Shown: piece after piece, positions 9,108 to 15,476 of the stretch
Position numbering within the stretch: the first letter of the stretch is position 1
Layout: every line of letters begins with the position of its first letter
Origin: an uncultured Senegalimassilia sp.
GTDB lineage: Bacteria; Actinomycetota; Coriobacteriia; Coriobacteriales; Eggerthellaceae
Direction: 5' to 3'
Length of the DNA stretch: 15,476 nt
NCBI GenBank assembly: GCA_937925385.1
Contig: CALEWN010000084.1
Span: 1-15,476 of the forward strand
Translations under genes and position numbers: made by a program
The notes under the pieces: generated by a model
What the model saw: only the letters and a program-made list of their open reading frames with translations
Told to the model about the DNA's origin: nothing
Databases searched by the model: none

Positions 9108-11735
9108 ATGAAACGACGATCCCTCGCCGCCGCCATCGGCATCGTCATCGCGACGCTTGCCTGCGTGTGCGGCCTGTACGTCCACTTCATACAAGAGAAG
9201 GTGCACGACGAGAGCGCCGACCACCTGAAGGAGATATATTCCCAGGTCAACAATACGTTCTCTATGCTGGTGTCCGACAACTGGAACCATCTGAGCACGT
9301 GGAACACCATGTTCGAGGACTCCGCTGCCCACTCGCCCGACGGCGCCGTGTCCGGCGACGACGCCGAGCAGGCGCGCAGGTTCATCGACGGCGAGCAGGC
9401 CAAATGGGGCTTCACCGACTTCTACTTCATCAACTCGCAGGGCGCCTACGCCACGCCCGACGGCGAGCGCGGCACCCTGAACCTAGGCCAGCAGCTCGAC
9501 CTGCTGAACAGCGGCAACAGCATCGTGGCGGACACCGTCCCCACCAGCGGCACGGGACTGACGGTGTTCGCCACGCCCGTGACACCCGCCTCGTTCGACG
9601 GGTTCGAATACTCGGCCATCGCCATAAGCTACAACAACCACGACATGGAGGCGGCCCTTGACGTGAACGCCTTCGACGGGCAATCCAGCTGCTTCGTCAT
9701 CACACCGGCCGGCAACCTGCTGTTCTCGGCAACCGACCAGTACTCTCAATCATCTAACCTGCTCGACTGGCTCGGCCAGATAGCCTCGTTCGGGGCAGAC
9801 GGCGGCATCGATGCCATCCGATCCGACATCGACGCAGGTCAAAGCGGCACCACGCAGTTCTCCACCGCAACCAACCAGTATTATCTCACCTACATGCCCG
9901 TCGGATTCCAGGACTGGGTGATGGTGGGCGTGGTCCCGAGCAACGTGGTCAACGCCAGCATGTCGGAGGTGCAGCTGCTCACCATCGCCACCGTATCGGT
10001 GGTGCTGTTCGCGCTTGCCGCGCTCGTAGTGGTCATCCTGGTGCAGCACGGGCAACGCGTGCTCGACCAGCAGGTCCGGGAGGTGAAGTACCGCGAACAG
10101 CTGTTCAGCGCGCTGTCGGGCAGCACCGACAACATCTTCATCATGCTCAGCCCCGATGGCGGCTCAGTCGACTACGTCAGCCCGAACACGCAGCGCATCC
10201 TGGGCATCCCCGCCGCCGACATCGCCAAGGACGTGCGCAACATCGACCGCTCGCTGGAGCCGGGGTCGGTAAGCCTGCTCGAGACCAACATGCACTCGCT
10301 TCCCAGCAACGACCACCGCGACGGCGACAGCACGCGACGCCACCAAGAGACCGGCGAGCTGCGCTGGTACCATGAGACGCTGTTCCGCGCGAAGGTAGGC
10401 GACACGGAGAAGCTGGTGTACGTGCTGTTCGACCGCACGAAGGAGACCGAGAGCCGCGAACGCCTGCAGCAGGCGCTGGCCATCGCCAAGCAATCGAACC
10501 AGTCGAAGAGCACGTTTTTGGCGAAGATGTCCCACGATATCCGCACCCCCATCAACGCCATCATGGGCATGACGCAGATAGCGCGCGACAACGCCGGCGA
10601 CTGGGAGAAGACCGACGAATGCCTGGCCACCATCCAGACCTCGTCGCAACACCTGCTCAGCCTGATCAACGACGTGCTCGACATGTCCAAGATCGAAAGC
10701 GGCGCCATCGAGCTGCAGGAGGAATGCTGCGACCTTGACACGCTGCTGCGCGACGTGGACGCCATCATGCGGCCGCAAACCGCCGCGAAAGGGCAGCTGC
10801 TCACACTCGATGCGGTGAACGTGCAGCACCGCAGCTTCGCCGCCGACCAGCTGCGCATGCGCCAGATCCTGCTGAACCTGCTGTCGAACGCGGTGAAGTA
10901 CACGCCCGACGGCGGCATGGTGGCCCTGCACGTGGAGGAGCACGAGCAGACCAGCCCGAATTTCGTGCGCCTGAGCTTCATCGTGCGCGACAACGGCATG
11001 GGCATGCCGCCCGAGTTCATCGACCACGTCTTCGCCCCGTTCGAGCGCGCCGAAGGTAAGCAAATGCAGGGCATCCAGGGCACCGGCCTGGGCATGACCA
11101 TCACGAAAGCCCTGGTAGACGCCATGGGCGGCACCATCGACGTGGAGAGCAAGGAAGGCCACGGCACCACGTTCACCGTGAAGCTGAAGTTCAAGCTGGG
11201 CGAAGGCGAAGGGGCGAAGCCGTGCCCGTGCAAGGCTGCCGACAACGACCCCGGCAAGGGCAAGCGAACGGGCAAGGACGCCGAGCGCGACGGCGCGAAG
11301 GACGATGCGGACGAGAAACGTCCTTCCTTCACCGAGGTGTTCAAGGGCCGGCGCTACCTGGTGGCCGAGGACAACCAGATCAACCGCATCATCCTGGCCG
11401 AGATGCTCACCGAGCGCGGGGCTACCCTCGAGCAGGCGCAAAACGGCAAGGAGGCCGTGGAGCTGTTCGCCGAAAGCGAGCCGCAGCATTTCGACGCCGT
11501 GCTCATGGACGCCATGATGCCCGTGATGGACGGCTACGAGGCCACGCGCGCCATCCGCAAGCTGCCGCGCCCCGATGCGCAGACCACGCCCATCGTGGCG
11601 CTGACCGCCAACGCCTACGCGGACGACGTGAAGAAGGCGCTGGACTCGGGCATGAACGCGCACGTGGGCAAGCCATTCAAGATCGCCGACCTGGCGAAGG
11701 CCCTGGACGAGCTGCAGCGCGACGACGATCGCTAG
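9108..11735 (+). CDS. Membrane hybrid sensor histidine kinase (orphan)
   Basis: Two-component sensor of 875 residues. Order: TM1 (about 6-27); extracytoplasmic Cache-like sensor domain (about 28-287); TM2 (about 288-312); PAS-like domain (about 328-445); HisKA with phosphoacceptor H476 in MSHDIRTPINAIMG; HATPase with N box around N594, G1 DNGMGM (628-633) and G2 GTGLGM (658-663); a charged linker (about 698-740); and a receiver with E754/D755, phosphoacceptor D801, T833 and K855. No HPt domain and no DNA-binding output domain are present, and no response regulator or phosphotransfer gene is adjacent. D801 must therefore pass phosphate on to a distant partner or act as an internal sink. I chose ATG 9108 because GAGG lies just upstream and the product then begins with the signal anchor; the open frame from 9036 adds an unsupported tail. 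The ligand is unknown. Confidence 0.93.
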   Translation: MKRRSLAAAIGIVIATLACVCGLYVHFIQEKVHDESADHLKEIYSQVNNTFSMLVSDNWNHLSTWNTMFEDSAAHSPDGAVSGDDAEQARRFIDGEQAKWGFTDFYFINSQGAYATPDGERGTLNLGQQLDLLNSGNSIVADTVPTSGTGLTVFATPVTPASFDGFEYSAIAISYNNHDMEAALDVNAFDGQSSCFVITPAGNLLFSATDQYSQSSNLLDWLGQIASFGADGGIDAIRSDIDAGQSGTTQFSTATNQYYLTYMPVGFQDWVMVGVVPSNVVNASMSEVQLLTIATVSVVLFALAALVVVILVQHGQRVLDQQVREVKYREQLFSALSGSTDNIFIMLSPDGGSVDYVSPNTQRILGIPAADIAKDVRNIDRSLEPGSVSLLETNMHSLPSNDHRDGDSTRRHQETGELRWYHETLFRAKVGDTEKLVYVLFDRTKETESRERLQQALAIAKQSNQSKSTFLAKMSHDIRTPINAIMGMTQIARDNAGDWEKTDECLATIQTSSQHLLSLINDVLDMSKIESGAIELQEECCDLDTLLRDVDAIMRPQTAAKGQLLTLDAVNVQHRSFAADQLRMRQILLNLLSNAVKYTPDGGMVALHVEEHEQTSPNFVRLSFIVRDNGMGMPPEFIDHVFAPFERAEGKQMQGIQGTGLGMTITKALVDAMGGTIDVESKEGHGTTFTVKLKFKLGEGEGAKPCPCKAADNDPGKGKRTGKDAERDGAKDDADEKRPSFTEVFKGRRYLVAEDNQINRIILAEMLTERGATLEQAQNGKEAVELFAESEPQHFDAVLMDAMMPVMDGYEATRAIRKLPRPDAQTTPIVALTANAYADDVKKALDSGMNAHVGKPFKIADLAKALDELQRDDDR

Positions 11736-11800
11736 CGGAGCAGGTCACGCCGCGCGCCTGCAGCGGGGCCGCGGCGCCCCACGGCGGACCCGTAACGCCA

Positions 11801-11844
11801 GGAGGCATTGCCCGGCGGTGCCCCGCATGCCTCCGGGCAATGCC
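11801..11844 (+). terminator. Overlapping alternative stem-loops after the kinase gene
   Basis: A perfect 12-bp inverted repeat, GGCATTGCCCGG (11804-11815) with CCGGGCAATGCC (11833-11844), lies about 70 bp past the kinase stop. GGAGGCAT (11801-11808) can instead pair perfectly with ATGCCTCC (11827-11834), sharing bases on both sides, so the two stems exclude each other. There is no T-run. It may be a rho-assisted terminator or mRNA end structure. Confidence 0.55.
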
Positions 11845-11882
11845 GCGGCGGCGCCGCACACGCTCCGCGCATAACGCGAGGC

Positions 11883-11888
11883 TATAAT
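11883..11888 (+). promoter_or_regulatory. Consensus -10 box for the YvlD-like gene
   Basis: TATAAT, a perfect -10 hexamer rare by chance in this GC-rich DNA, lies 50 bases before the YvlD-like start codon. The expected -35 position (about 11860-11865) has no match to TTGACA, so activity may need an activator or another sigma factor. Transcription would start near 11895. Confidence 0.55.
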
Positions 11889-11938
11889 CGGGACGGAACC
11901 ACCTTGGCTTCCGCCCCGCCGCACCGAAAGGAGACGCC

Positions 11939-12307
11939 ATGCAATTCATCATCCGTTGGCTGGTCACCGCCGTCGCCGTAGGGGCCGCCGTGTGGCTGGT
12001 CCCGGGCATCGCCGTGCTGGGCACCACCGAAAGCTGGATCGCCGTGGCTATCACCGGCCTGGCGCTGTCGCTCATCGACATGAGTATCAAGCCGCTGTTG
12101 CAGCTGCTCAGCCTGCCCATCACGTGCCTGACGTTCGGCATCTTCTACCTGGTGGTGAACACCGCCATGCTGTACCTGGCCGCCTGGCTGAGCAACGGCA
12201 TGTTCCACGTGGGGTTCTACATCTCCAGCTTCGGCAGCGCGTTCTTCGCCTCCATCGTCATCAGCATCGTGTCCGCGATCATGAACTCCGTCGTCGCCGA
12301 CAACTAG
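11939..12307 (+). CDS. Phage-holin-4-like / YvlD family membrane protein
   Basis: A 122-residue integral membrane protein with four predicted helices (about 4-22, 32-50, 59-83, 94-118) and almost no soluble part. The start MQFIIRWLVTAVAV, the KPLLQLLSLPI segment (51-61) and the four-helix layout match the family named 'phage holin family 4', to which B. subtilis YvlD belongs. Despite the name, members are usually chromosomal and not tied to lysis; some belong to envelope-stress regulons. No endolysin or phage gene is nearby. AAAGGAG sits 5 bases before the ATG. It lies 119 bp before cydA but appears to have separate promoters. Molecular function is unknown. Confidence 0.8.
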   Translation: MQFIIRWLVTAVAVGAAVWLVPGIAVLGTTESWIAVAITGLALSLIDMSIKPLLQLLSLPITCLTFGIFYLVVNTAMLYLAAWLSNGMFHVGFYISSFGSAFFASIVISIVSAIMNSVVADN

Positions 12308-12356
12308 GCGAAGAAGCAACCGGGCAAAATTAACCGAGACAAAATCTCATTAAGAC

Positions 12357-12385
12357 TTTCATTTTCTCGTTTCGCGACGTATTAT
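12357..12385 (+). promoter_or_regulatory. Candidate cydA promoter in an AT-rich gap
   Basis: TATTAT (12380-12385) makes a good -10 box, 17 bases after a poor -35 (TTTCAT, 12357-12362). Transcription would begin near 12392, leaving a leader of about 35 bases and a strong AGGAGGGGG ribosome site (12413-12421). The gap 12328-12412 is strikingly AT-rich compared with its surroundings. Confidence 0.55.
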
Positions 12386-12404
12386 GTTACTAGTTTAGTA
12401 GCAT
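12384..12404. promoter_or_regulatory. Operator-like dyad over the cydA -10/start region
   Basis: ATGTTACTA and TAGTAGCAT form 9-base arms (8 of 9 complementary) around a GTT centre. The dyad overlaps the end of the -10 box and the expected transcription start, where a repressor would block initiation. It does not match the FNR, Rex or ArcA sites I know, so the regulator is unidentified. Confidence 0.5.
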
Positions 12405-12426
12405 ATGAACATAGGAGGGGGTTCTC

Positions 12427-13860
12427 ATGGATATGCTATCCGACGTCGCGCTGCTCTCGCGAATCCAGTTCGCACTGACCGTGGCGTACCATTTCATCTT
12501 CGTCCCGTTATCCATCGGCTTGGGCCTGATCTTGGCCATCTTCGCCACCAAATACCACCGAAGCCGCAGCGAGGCCGACGGCAACGCCATGCGCTTCTGG
12601 GTGCGCATCTTCACCGCCACCTTCGCCATCGGCGTGGCCACGGGCATCACCATGGAGTTCTCGTTCGGCACGAACTGGGCCGACTACTCGCGCTTCGTAG
12701 GCGACATCTTCGGCGCGCCGCTTGCTGCCGAGGCCCTGTTCGCGTTCTTCCTGGAATCGGTGTTCCTGGGCGTGCTGCTGTTCGGGCGCAACAAGGTGTC
12801 CAGCCTGTTCTACACCGTGTCGGCATGGCTGGTATGGGCCGGTTCGTGCCTGAGCGCGCTGTGGATCCTCATCGCGAACTCGTGGATGCAGACGCCCGCC
12901 GGCGCCGAGCTGGCCGCCGATGGTTCGAAGGCCGTCATCACCGACTTCCTGGCCGCGGCGTTCAACCCGTCCACGCTGCCGCGCTACACCCACGTGGTGG
13001 TGGCGCTGCTGATCCTGGGCGCGTTCGCCTCCCTGGCCGTGGGCGCATGGTACCTGCTGCGCGGCAAGCACGCCGACTTCGCCATGAAGACCATCCGCGT
13101 GGGCGCCGTCGTGGGCATCGTGGCCTCGTGCGCCCTGATCGTCACCGCGCACTCCTCCGCCGTGGAGGTGTCGCAGGAGCAGCCCACCAAGCTTGCCATG
13201 ATGGAGGGCATGTACGACGACGAGGTGCCCCCGCTGTACGCGTTCGGCTGGGTTGACGAAGAGAACCAGCAGGTCATCACCCCGTTCTCCATCCCCGGCG
13301 GCACCAGCTTCCTTGCAACGGGCACGTGGGACGCCCAGTACCAGGGTCTGAACTCGCTGGCGCAGACCGAGAAGTACGGCGACATGGACGTGGCCGATCT
13401 GCCCGTGAACCTGGTGTTCCAGTCCTACCACCTTATGGTGGCCATGTACGGACTGATCATGATCACGGCGATTCTGGCTGTGGTGTTCAGCCTGCGCGGC
13501 GGCCGTATCCGCTCCATGCGCTGGCTGCAGAAGCTGCTGCTGGTCAGCCCCCTGTTCCCGTTCATCGCCATCCAGGTTGGCTGGATCACCGCCGAAGTGG
13601 GACGCCAGCCTTGGGTTGTCTACCCTTCCACGTCCGGTCCCGACGGCGTGAGCCTGCTGACGAACAACGCCATCTCGCAGTCGGTTTCCGCACCTGAGCT
13701 GCTGTTGACCTTGGCCCTGTTTGCAGCCGTGTACGTGTTCCTGTTCATCGGATGGGCGCGCGTGATCTCGCGCTTCATCGAGCGCGGCCCCGTCGGCGAT
13801 GCCGCCCCCGCGGCCGGCTCCACCGATGATGCGACCGCCGCCGTCAAGGAAGGGGAATAG
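12427..13860 (+). CDS. cydA: Cytochrome bd ubiquinol/menaquinol oxidase subunit I
   Basis: Haem-bearing quinol-oxidising subunit of cytochrome bd, which reduces O2 to water in the cytoplasmic membrane without pumping protons. The 477-residue product carries H22 (high-spin haem ligand), H189 and M339 (haem b558 ligands, matching E. coli H186 and M393), E102 and E110 in EALFAFFLE (proton/haem path), the quinol-binding start EQPTKLAMMEG (251-261) and GWITAEVGRQPW (385-396). The Q-loop is short, so it belongs to the short-loop subfamily; this explains the size below the E. coli 522. The last 25 residues are an Ala/Asp/Gly-rich tail. It has a strong AGGAGGGGG ribosome site. Two bases separate it from cydB. 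In a probable gut anaerobe its likely job is oxygen scavenging or microaerobic respiration. Confidence 0.97.
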   Translation: MDMLSDVALLSRIQFALTVAYHFIFVPLSIGLGLILAIFATKYHRSRSEADGNAMRFWVRIFTATFAIGVATGITMEFSFGTNWADYSRFVGDIFGAPLAAEALFAFFLESVFLGVLLFGRNKVSSLFYTVSAWLVWAGSCLSALWILIANSWMQTPAGAELAADGSKAVITDFLAAAFNPSTLPRYTHVVVALLILGAFASLAVGAWYLLRGKHADFAMKTIRVGAVVGIVASCALIVTAHSSAVEVSQEQPTKLAMMEGMYDDEVPPLYAFGWVDEENQQVITPFSIPGGTSFLATGTWDAQYQGLNSLAQTEKYGDMDVADLPVNLVFQSYHLMVAMYGLIMITAILAVVFSLRGGRIRSMRWLQKLLLVSPLFPFIAIQVGWITAEVGRQPWVVYPSTSGPDGVSLLTNNAISQSVSAPELLLTLALFAAVYVFLFIGWARVISRFIERGPVGDAAPAAGSTDDATAAVKEGE

Positions 13861-13862
13861 CC

Positions 13863-14888
13863 ATGAGCGCGCTTGCAGTCCTTTGGTTCTTTCTGATCTT
13901 CGTGCTGATCGCCGGGTACTTCGTGCTCGACGGGTTCGACCTAGGCGTGGGCGTCCTGTACCGCGCGCTGGCGAAAGACGAGCGCGAGCGGGCGCTCGTG
14001 CGCCGCAGCATCGGCCCGGTGTGGGACGGCAACGAAGTGTGGCTGCTCACCGCCGGCGGCGCGCTGTTCGCGGCGTTCCCCGCGGCGTACGCCACCACGT
14101 TCTCGGGCTTCTACCTGGCCGTCATGCTGGTGCTGTTCGGCCTGATCGTCCGCGCGGTGTCGCTTGAGTTCCGTGCCCACGACCCGCAATGGGCGCGCGC
14201 CTGGGACGTCTGCTTCACCGTGGGTTCGTTCCTGCCGGCGCTGCTGCTGGGCGTGGCGCTGGGCAACGTGATCGCAGGCATCCCCATGGCCGCCAACGGC
14301 GATTACGCAGGCGTGCCGCTTCTGGGCCTGCTTTCGCCGTTCACCCTGGTCGCCGGCCTGCTCGGCCTGGCCATGTGCCTCTCGGCGGGCGCCGCATGGG
14401 TGGCGCTGAAGGCTCCTGCCGGCTCCACCGTGCATAAGCGCGCCGCGAAGCTGCGCGTGCCCTGCCAGGTCGCGGCCCTGGTGCTGTTCGCCGTTGCCAC
14501 GGTCCTGATGTTCGCGGTGGTGAAGTCCGCGTTCGCGCCGGGCATGCTCGCCGCCGGCGTGGTCATCGCCCTGGTGTTCCTTGCGTGCGTGGTGGCGTCG
14601 ATCGCACTCGGCCGCAAGGGCAACGACCTAGTGGCGTTCCTCCTGCAGTCTGCCGCCGCCGTGTGCCTGGTGGCGCTTGCCGCGGTCACGCTGTTCCCCA
14701 ACCTGGTGGTGGCAGCTCCCGGCAGCGCGGGCGCATCCATCACGCTGATGAGCGCGGCATCCTCCGACACCTCGCTGGCGTGGATGACCGGCATCGCCTG
14801 CGTGGGCGTGCCGCTGGTGCTGGTGTACCACGTGATCGCGTACCGCGTCTTCCGCGGACGCCTGGACGACAAGGATGTGAACTACTAA
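13863..14888 (+). CDS. cydB: Cytochrome bd oxidase subunit II
   Basis: Partner subunit of CydA, without its own haem ligands but needed for oxidase assembly. The 341-residue protein is almost all hydrophobic, with eight or nine helices. Family signatures near the N-terminus are GYFVLDGFDLGVG (18-30) and GPVWDGNEVWLL (51-62), followed by R97 and the SLEFR segment (100-104). The ATG lies two bases after the cydA stop; its ribosome site (GGAAGGGG) is inside the cydA 3' end, implying tight coupling. The stop TAA is followed at once by the ATG of a small membrane gene. cydDC, the exporter needed for bd assembly, does not follow and must be elsewhere if present. Confidence 0.96.
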   Translation: MSALAVLWFFLIFVLIAGYFVLDGFDLGVGVLYRALAKDERERALVRRSIGPVWDGNEVWLLTAGGALFAAFPAAYATTFSGFYLAVMLVLFGLIVRAVSLEFRAHDPQWARAWDVCFTVGSFLPALLLGVALGNVIAGIPMAANGDYAGVPLLGLLSPFTLVAGLLGLAMCLSAGAAWVALKAPAGSTVHKRAAKLRVPCQVAALVLFAVATVLMFAVVKSAFAPGMLAAGVVIALVFLACVVASIALGRKGNDLVAFLLQSAAAVCLVALAAVTLFPNLVVAAPGSAGASITLMSAASSDTSLAWMTGIACVGVPLVLVYHVIAYRVFRGRLDDKDVNY

Positions 14889-15062
14889 ATGGACGCGCGG
14901 GGCTACATGAAATGGCTGAGCATCCTGTGCCTGGTCATGGCGCTATTCGGCACGGCGGTCATGCTGGTAGGCTACAAGGCGCCCGCCATCGGCCTGGTGG
15001 CAACGGTGGCGGCACTCGTCATAGCCGCGGCCGCGCTGGCATGGAAGGCCCGGAAGCGCTAG
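14889..15062 (+). CDS. Small two-helix membrane protein, candidate cytochrome bd accessory
   Basis: A 57-residue open frame begins directly after the cydB stop (TAAATG). It starts MDARGYMKWLSILCLVMALF, has a first helix at about 8-28 and a second at about 32-52, and ends in the basic tail KARKR, so both ends should face the cytoplasm. Zero spacing to cydB implies translational coupling; Met7 is a possible alternative start. Position and size recall the small bd subunits CydX, CydS, CydH and YbgE, but CydX and CydS have one helix and I see no CydX motif. I do not recognise the family. Reality as a gene is likely; a role in bd assembly or stability is inference. Confidence 0.7.
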   Translation: MDARGYMKWLSILCLVMALFGTAVMLVGYKAPAIGLVATVAALVIAAAALAWKARKR

Positions 15063-15074
15063 CGCCGCCAGCCT

Positions 15075-15096
15075 GGTTGCCGAACATCCGGCAACC
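15075..15096 (+). other. Stem-loop just after the small cyd-linked gene
   Basis: GGTTGCCG and CGGCAACC form a perfect 8-bp stem around AACATC, 12 bases after the stop codon, without a T-run. It could protect the 3' end of the cyd transcript or act with the stronger terminator downstream. Confidence 0.5.
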
Positions 15097-15157
15097 GGCC
15101 AAGCAGGCCGCCGGCCAGCCAGCCGAAAGCCAGACAACCGATCTGCCAACTTATCGC

Positions 15158-15193
15158 AAGGGGGCGATGGGAACCGATTCCCATCGCCCCTTT
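15158..15193 (+). terminator. Strong terminator of the cyd operon
   Basis: GGGGCGATGGGAA (15161-15173) and TTCCCATCGCCCC (15178-15190) make a perfect 13-bp stem with a CCGA loop. Flanking AAG and TTT extend it to 16 pairs with one wobble. The AAG/TTT flanks give a short U-tail in either direction, so it may work bidirectionally. It defines the 3' end of the cydA-cydB-small gene unit. Confidence 0.85.
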
Positions 15194-15399
15194 CGCATGC
15201 CCGGGTTTTGTGAGGTTCCGCTGCACGGCTTATGCCGGTCGCGTGGATTCCCCGGCAAATTTTTGAAATGCCGGGGAAGCGTCCTAGTATGAAATCCGAG
15301 ACAAACGGTATCCATTCCCAAAATCAGGCAAGGGGTTGTTCCACACATCATGAAATCGAATAACGACGCCGCAAGCGTCAAGTGTTGTGCGCGCAAAAT
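15194..15399. other. Gene-free stretch between the cyd terminator and the putative IS
   Basis: With the tail after the cyd genes (15063-15193) this makes about 340 bp without a gene I can support. It holds the dyad and promoter described separately (15248-15290). A short frame starting at ATG 15350 (MKSNNDAASVKCCARK...) has an AGGGG 14 bases upstream, too far for a good ribosome site, and runs into the putative IS end. It could be the start of an interrupted gene or a leader, but is too weak to call. Confidence 0.4.
15248..15290 (+). promoter_or_regulatory. Promoter with dyad enclosing the -35 box
   Basis: TTGAAA (15263-15268) and TAGTAT (15285-15290), 16 bases apart, form a plausible sigma-70 promoter pointing right. 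TTCCCCGGCA (15248-15257) and TGCCGGGGAA (15269-15278) are perfect 10-base arms around an 11-base AT-rich centre containing the -35 box, suiting a regulator site. No T-run follows the dyad on either strand, so a terminator is less likely. Confidence 0.5.
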
Positions 15400-15476
15400 T
15401 GCAGTGAACCCCTATAGTTGGACAGACAATGTTCTGCTTCTCCTATAGGGGTCTTCTGCGTTAGGGGGTTGATTTG
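15400..15476 (+). mobile_element. Putative left end of an IS3/IS150-group insertion sequence (partial)
   Basis: From 15400 the sequence reads TGCAGTGAACCCC then TATAGTTGGACA, resembling the terminal repeat of IS150-group elements as I remember it (TG-ACTG--ACCC----GTTGGAC). Just inside, ACCCCTATAG (15408-15417) pairs perfectly with CTATAGGGGT (15443-15452), a hairpin like those that shield IS transposases from outside transcription. TTAGGGGG (15461-15468) could be the ribosome site of a transposase orfA beginning beyond the edge. No transposase is visible and the target duplication cannot be checked, so the call rests on the end sequence. Confidence 0.5.

Noticed and set aside
10164..11663. 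A 499-codon minus-strand frame opposite the histidine kinase
   Set aside because: Low-complexity His/Val/Leu-rich product with no motif, fully antisense to a kinase whose H, N, G1, G2 and receiver motifs are intact.
11939..12307. A phage lysis module suggested by the holin-like family name
   Set aside because: The family is chromosomal and membrane-related (YvlD type); no endolysin, integrase or structural gene is nearby.
14889..15062. Naming the small gene cydX
   Set aside because: CydX has a single helix and a different N-terminus; two helices and no visible motif do not justify the name.
15151..15396. An 81-codon minus-strand frame after the cyd genes
   Set aside because: It overlaps both arms of the cyd terminator and the regulatory dyad, and has no convincing ribosome site or recognisable motif.
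15350..15448. A 32-residue plus-strand frame starting MKSNNDAASVK
   Set aside because: Ribosome site too distant (14 bases), and its second half is the putative IS end; kept only as a possible interrupted gene start or leader.

Overview
The window is GC-rich, densely coded, housekeeping-type chromosome. Gene content and protein style suggest a high-GC Gram-positive of the class Coriobacteriia, probably family Eggerthellaceae. The clues are the tilS-maf-hpt-ftsH-folate order, a hybrid kinase with a DIRTP-type H-box, and cytochrome bd in what looks like a gut anaerobe. This placement is an inference from protein features; no marker gene such as rRNA is present.

Left two thirds, minus strand, read right to left: rlmD-like 23S rRNA methyltransferase, tilS, maf, hpt, ftsH, a fused folP-folK, and a birA lacking the DNA-binding domain. 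tilS and maf overlap by ATGA. A GC-rich hairpin and a leader separate maf from hpt, which begins with GTG. hpt and ftsH are 13 bp apart. A strong intrinsic-terminator hairpin lies 18 bp before the folP-folK start, so folP-folK and birA probably depend on read-through or attenuation. The order tilS-hpt-ftsH followed by folate genes is a compressed form of the arrangement known in Bacillus. Together these genes serve tRNA and rRNA modification, nucleotide salvage and clean-up, membrane protein quality control, and folate and biotin metabolism.

Right third, plus strand, divergent from rlmD: an orphan membrane hybrid histidine kinase (extracytoplasmic sensor, PAS, HisKA, HATPase, receiver); a YvlD-type four-helix membrane protein with a consensus -10 box; then cydA-cydB, encoding a short-Q-loop cytochrome bd oxidase. 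The cyd genes have an AT-rich promoter with a 21-bp dyad over the -10 box. cydB is followed directly (TAAATG) by a 57-codon gene for a two-helix membrane protein, a candidate unrecognised bd accessory subunit. A 13-16 bp stem terminator closes the unit.

Right edge: about 200 bp with no convincing gene but with a promoter-like TTGAAA-N16-TAGTAT whose -35 box lies in the loop of a 10-bp dyad. From about position 15400 the sequence resembles the left end of an IS3/IS150-group insertion sequence that runs out of the window. No tRNA, rRNA, CRISPR array or phage module was seen.
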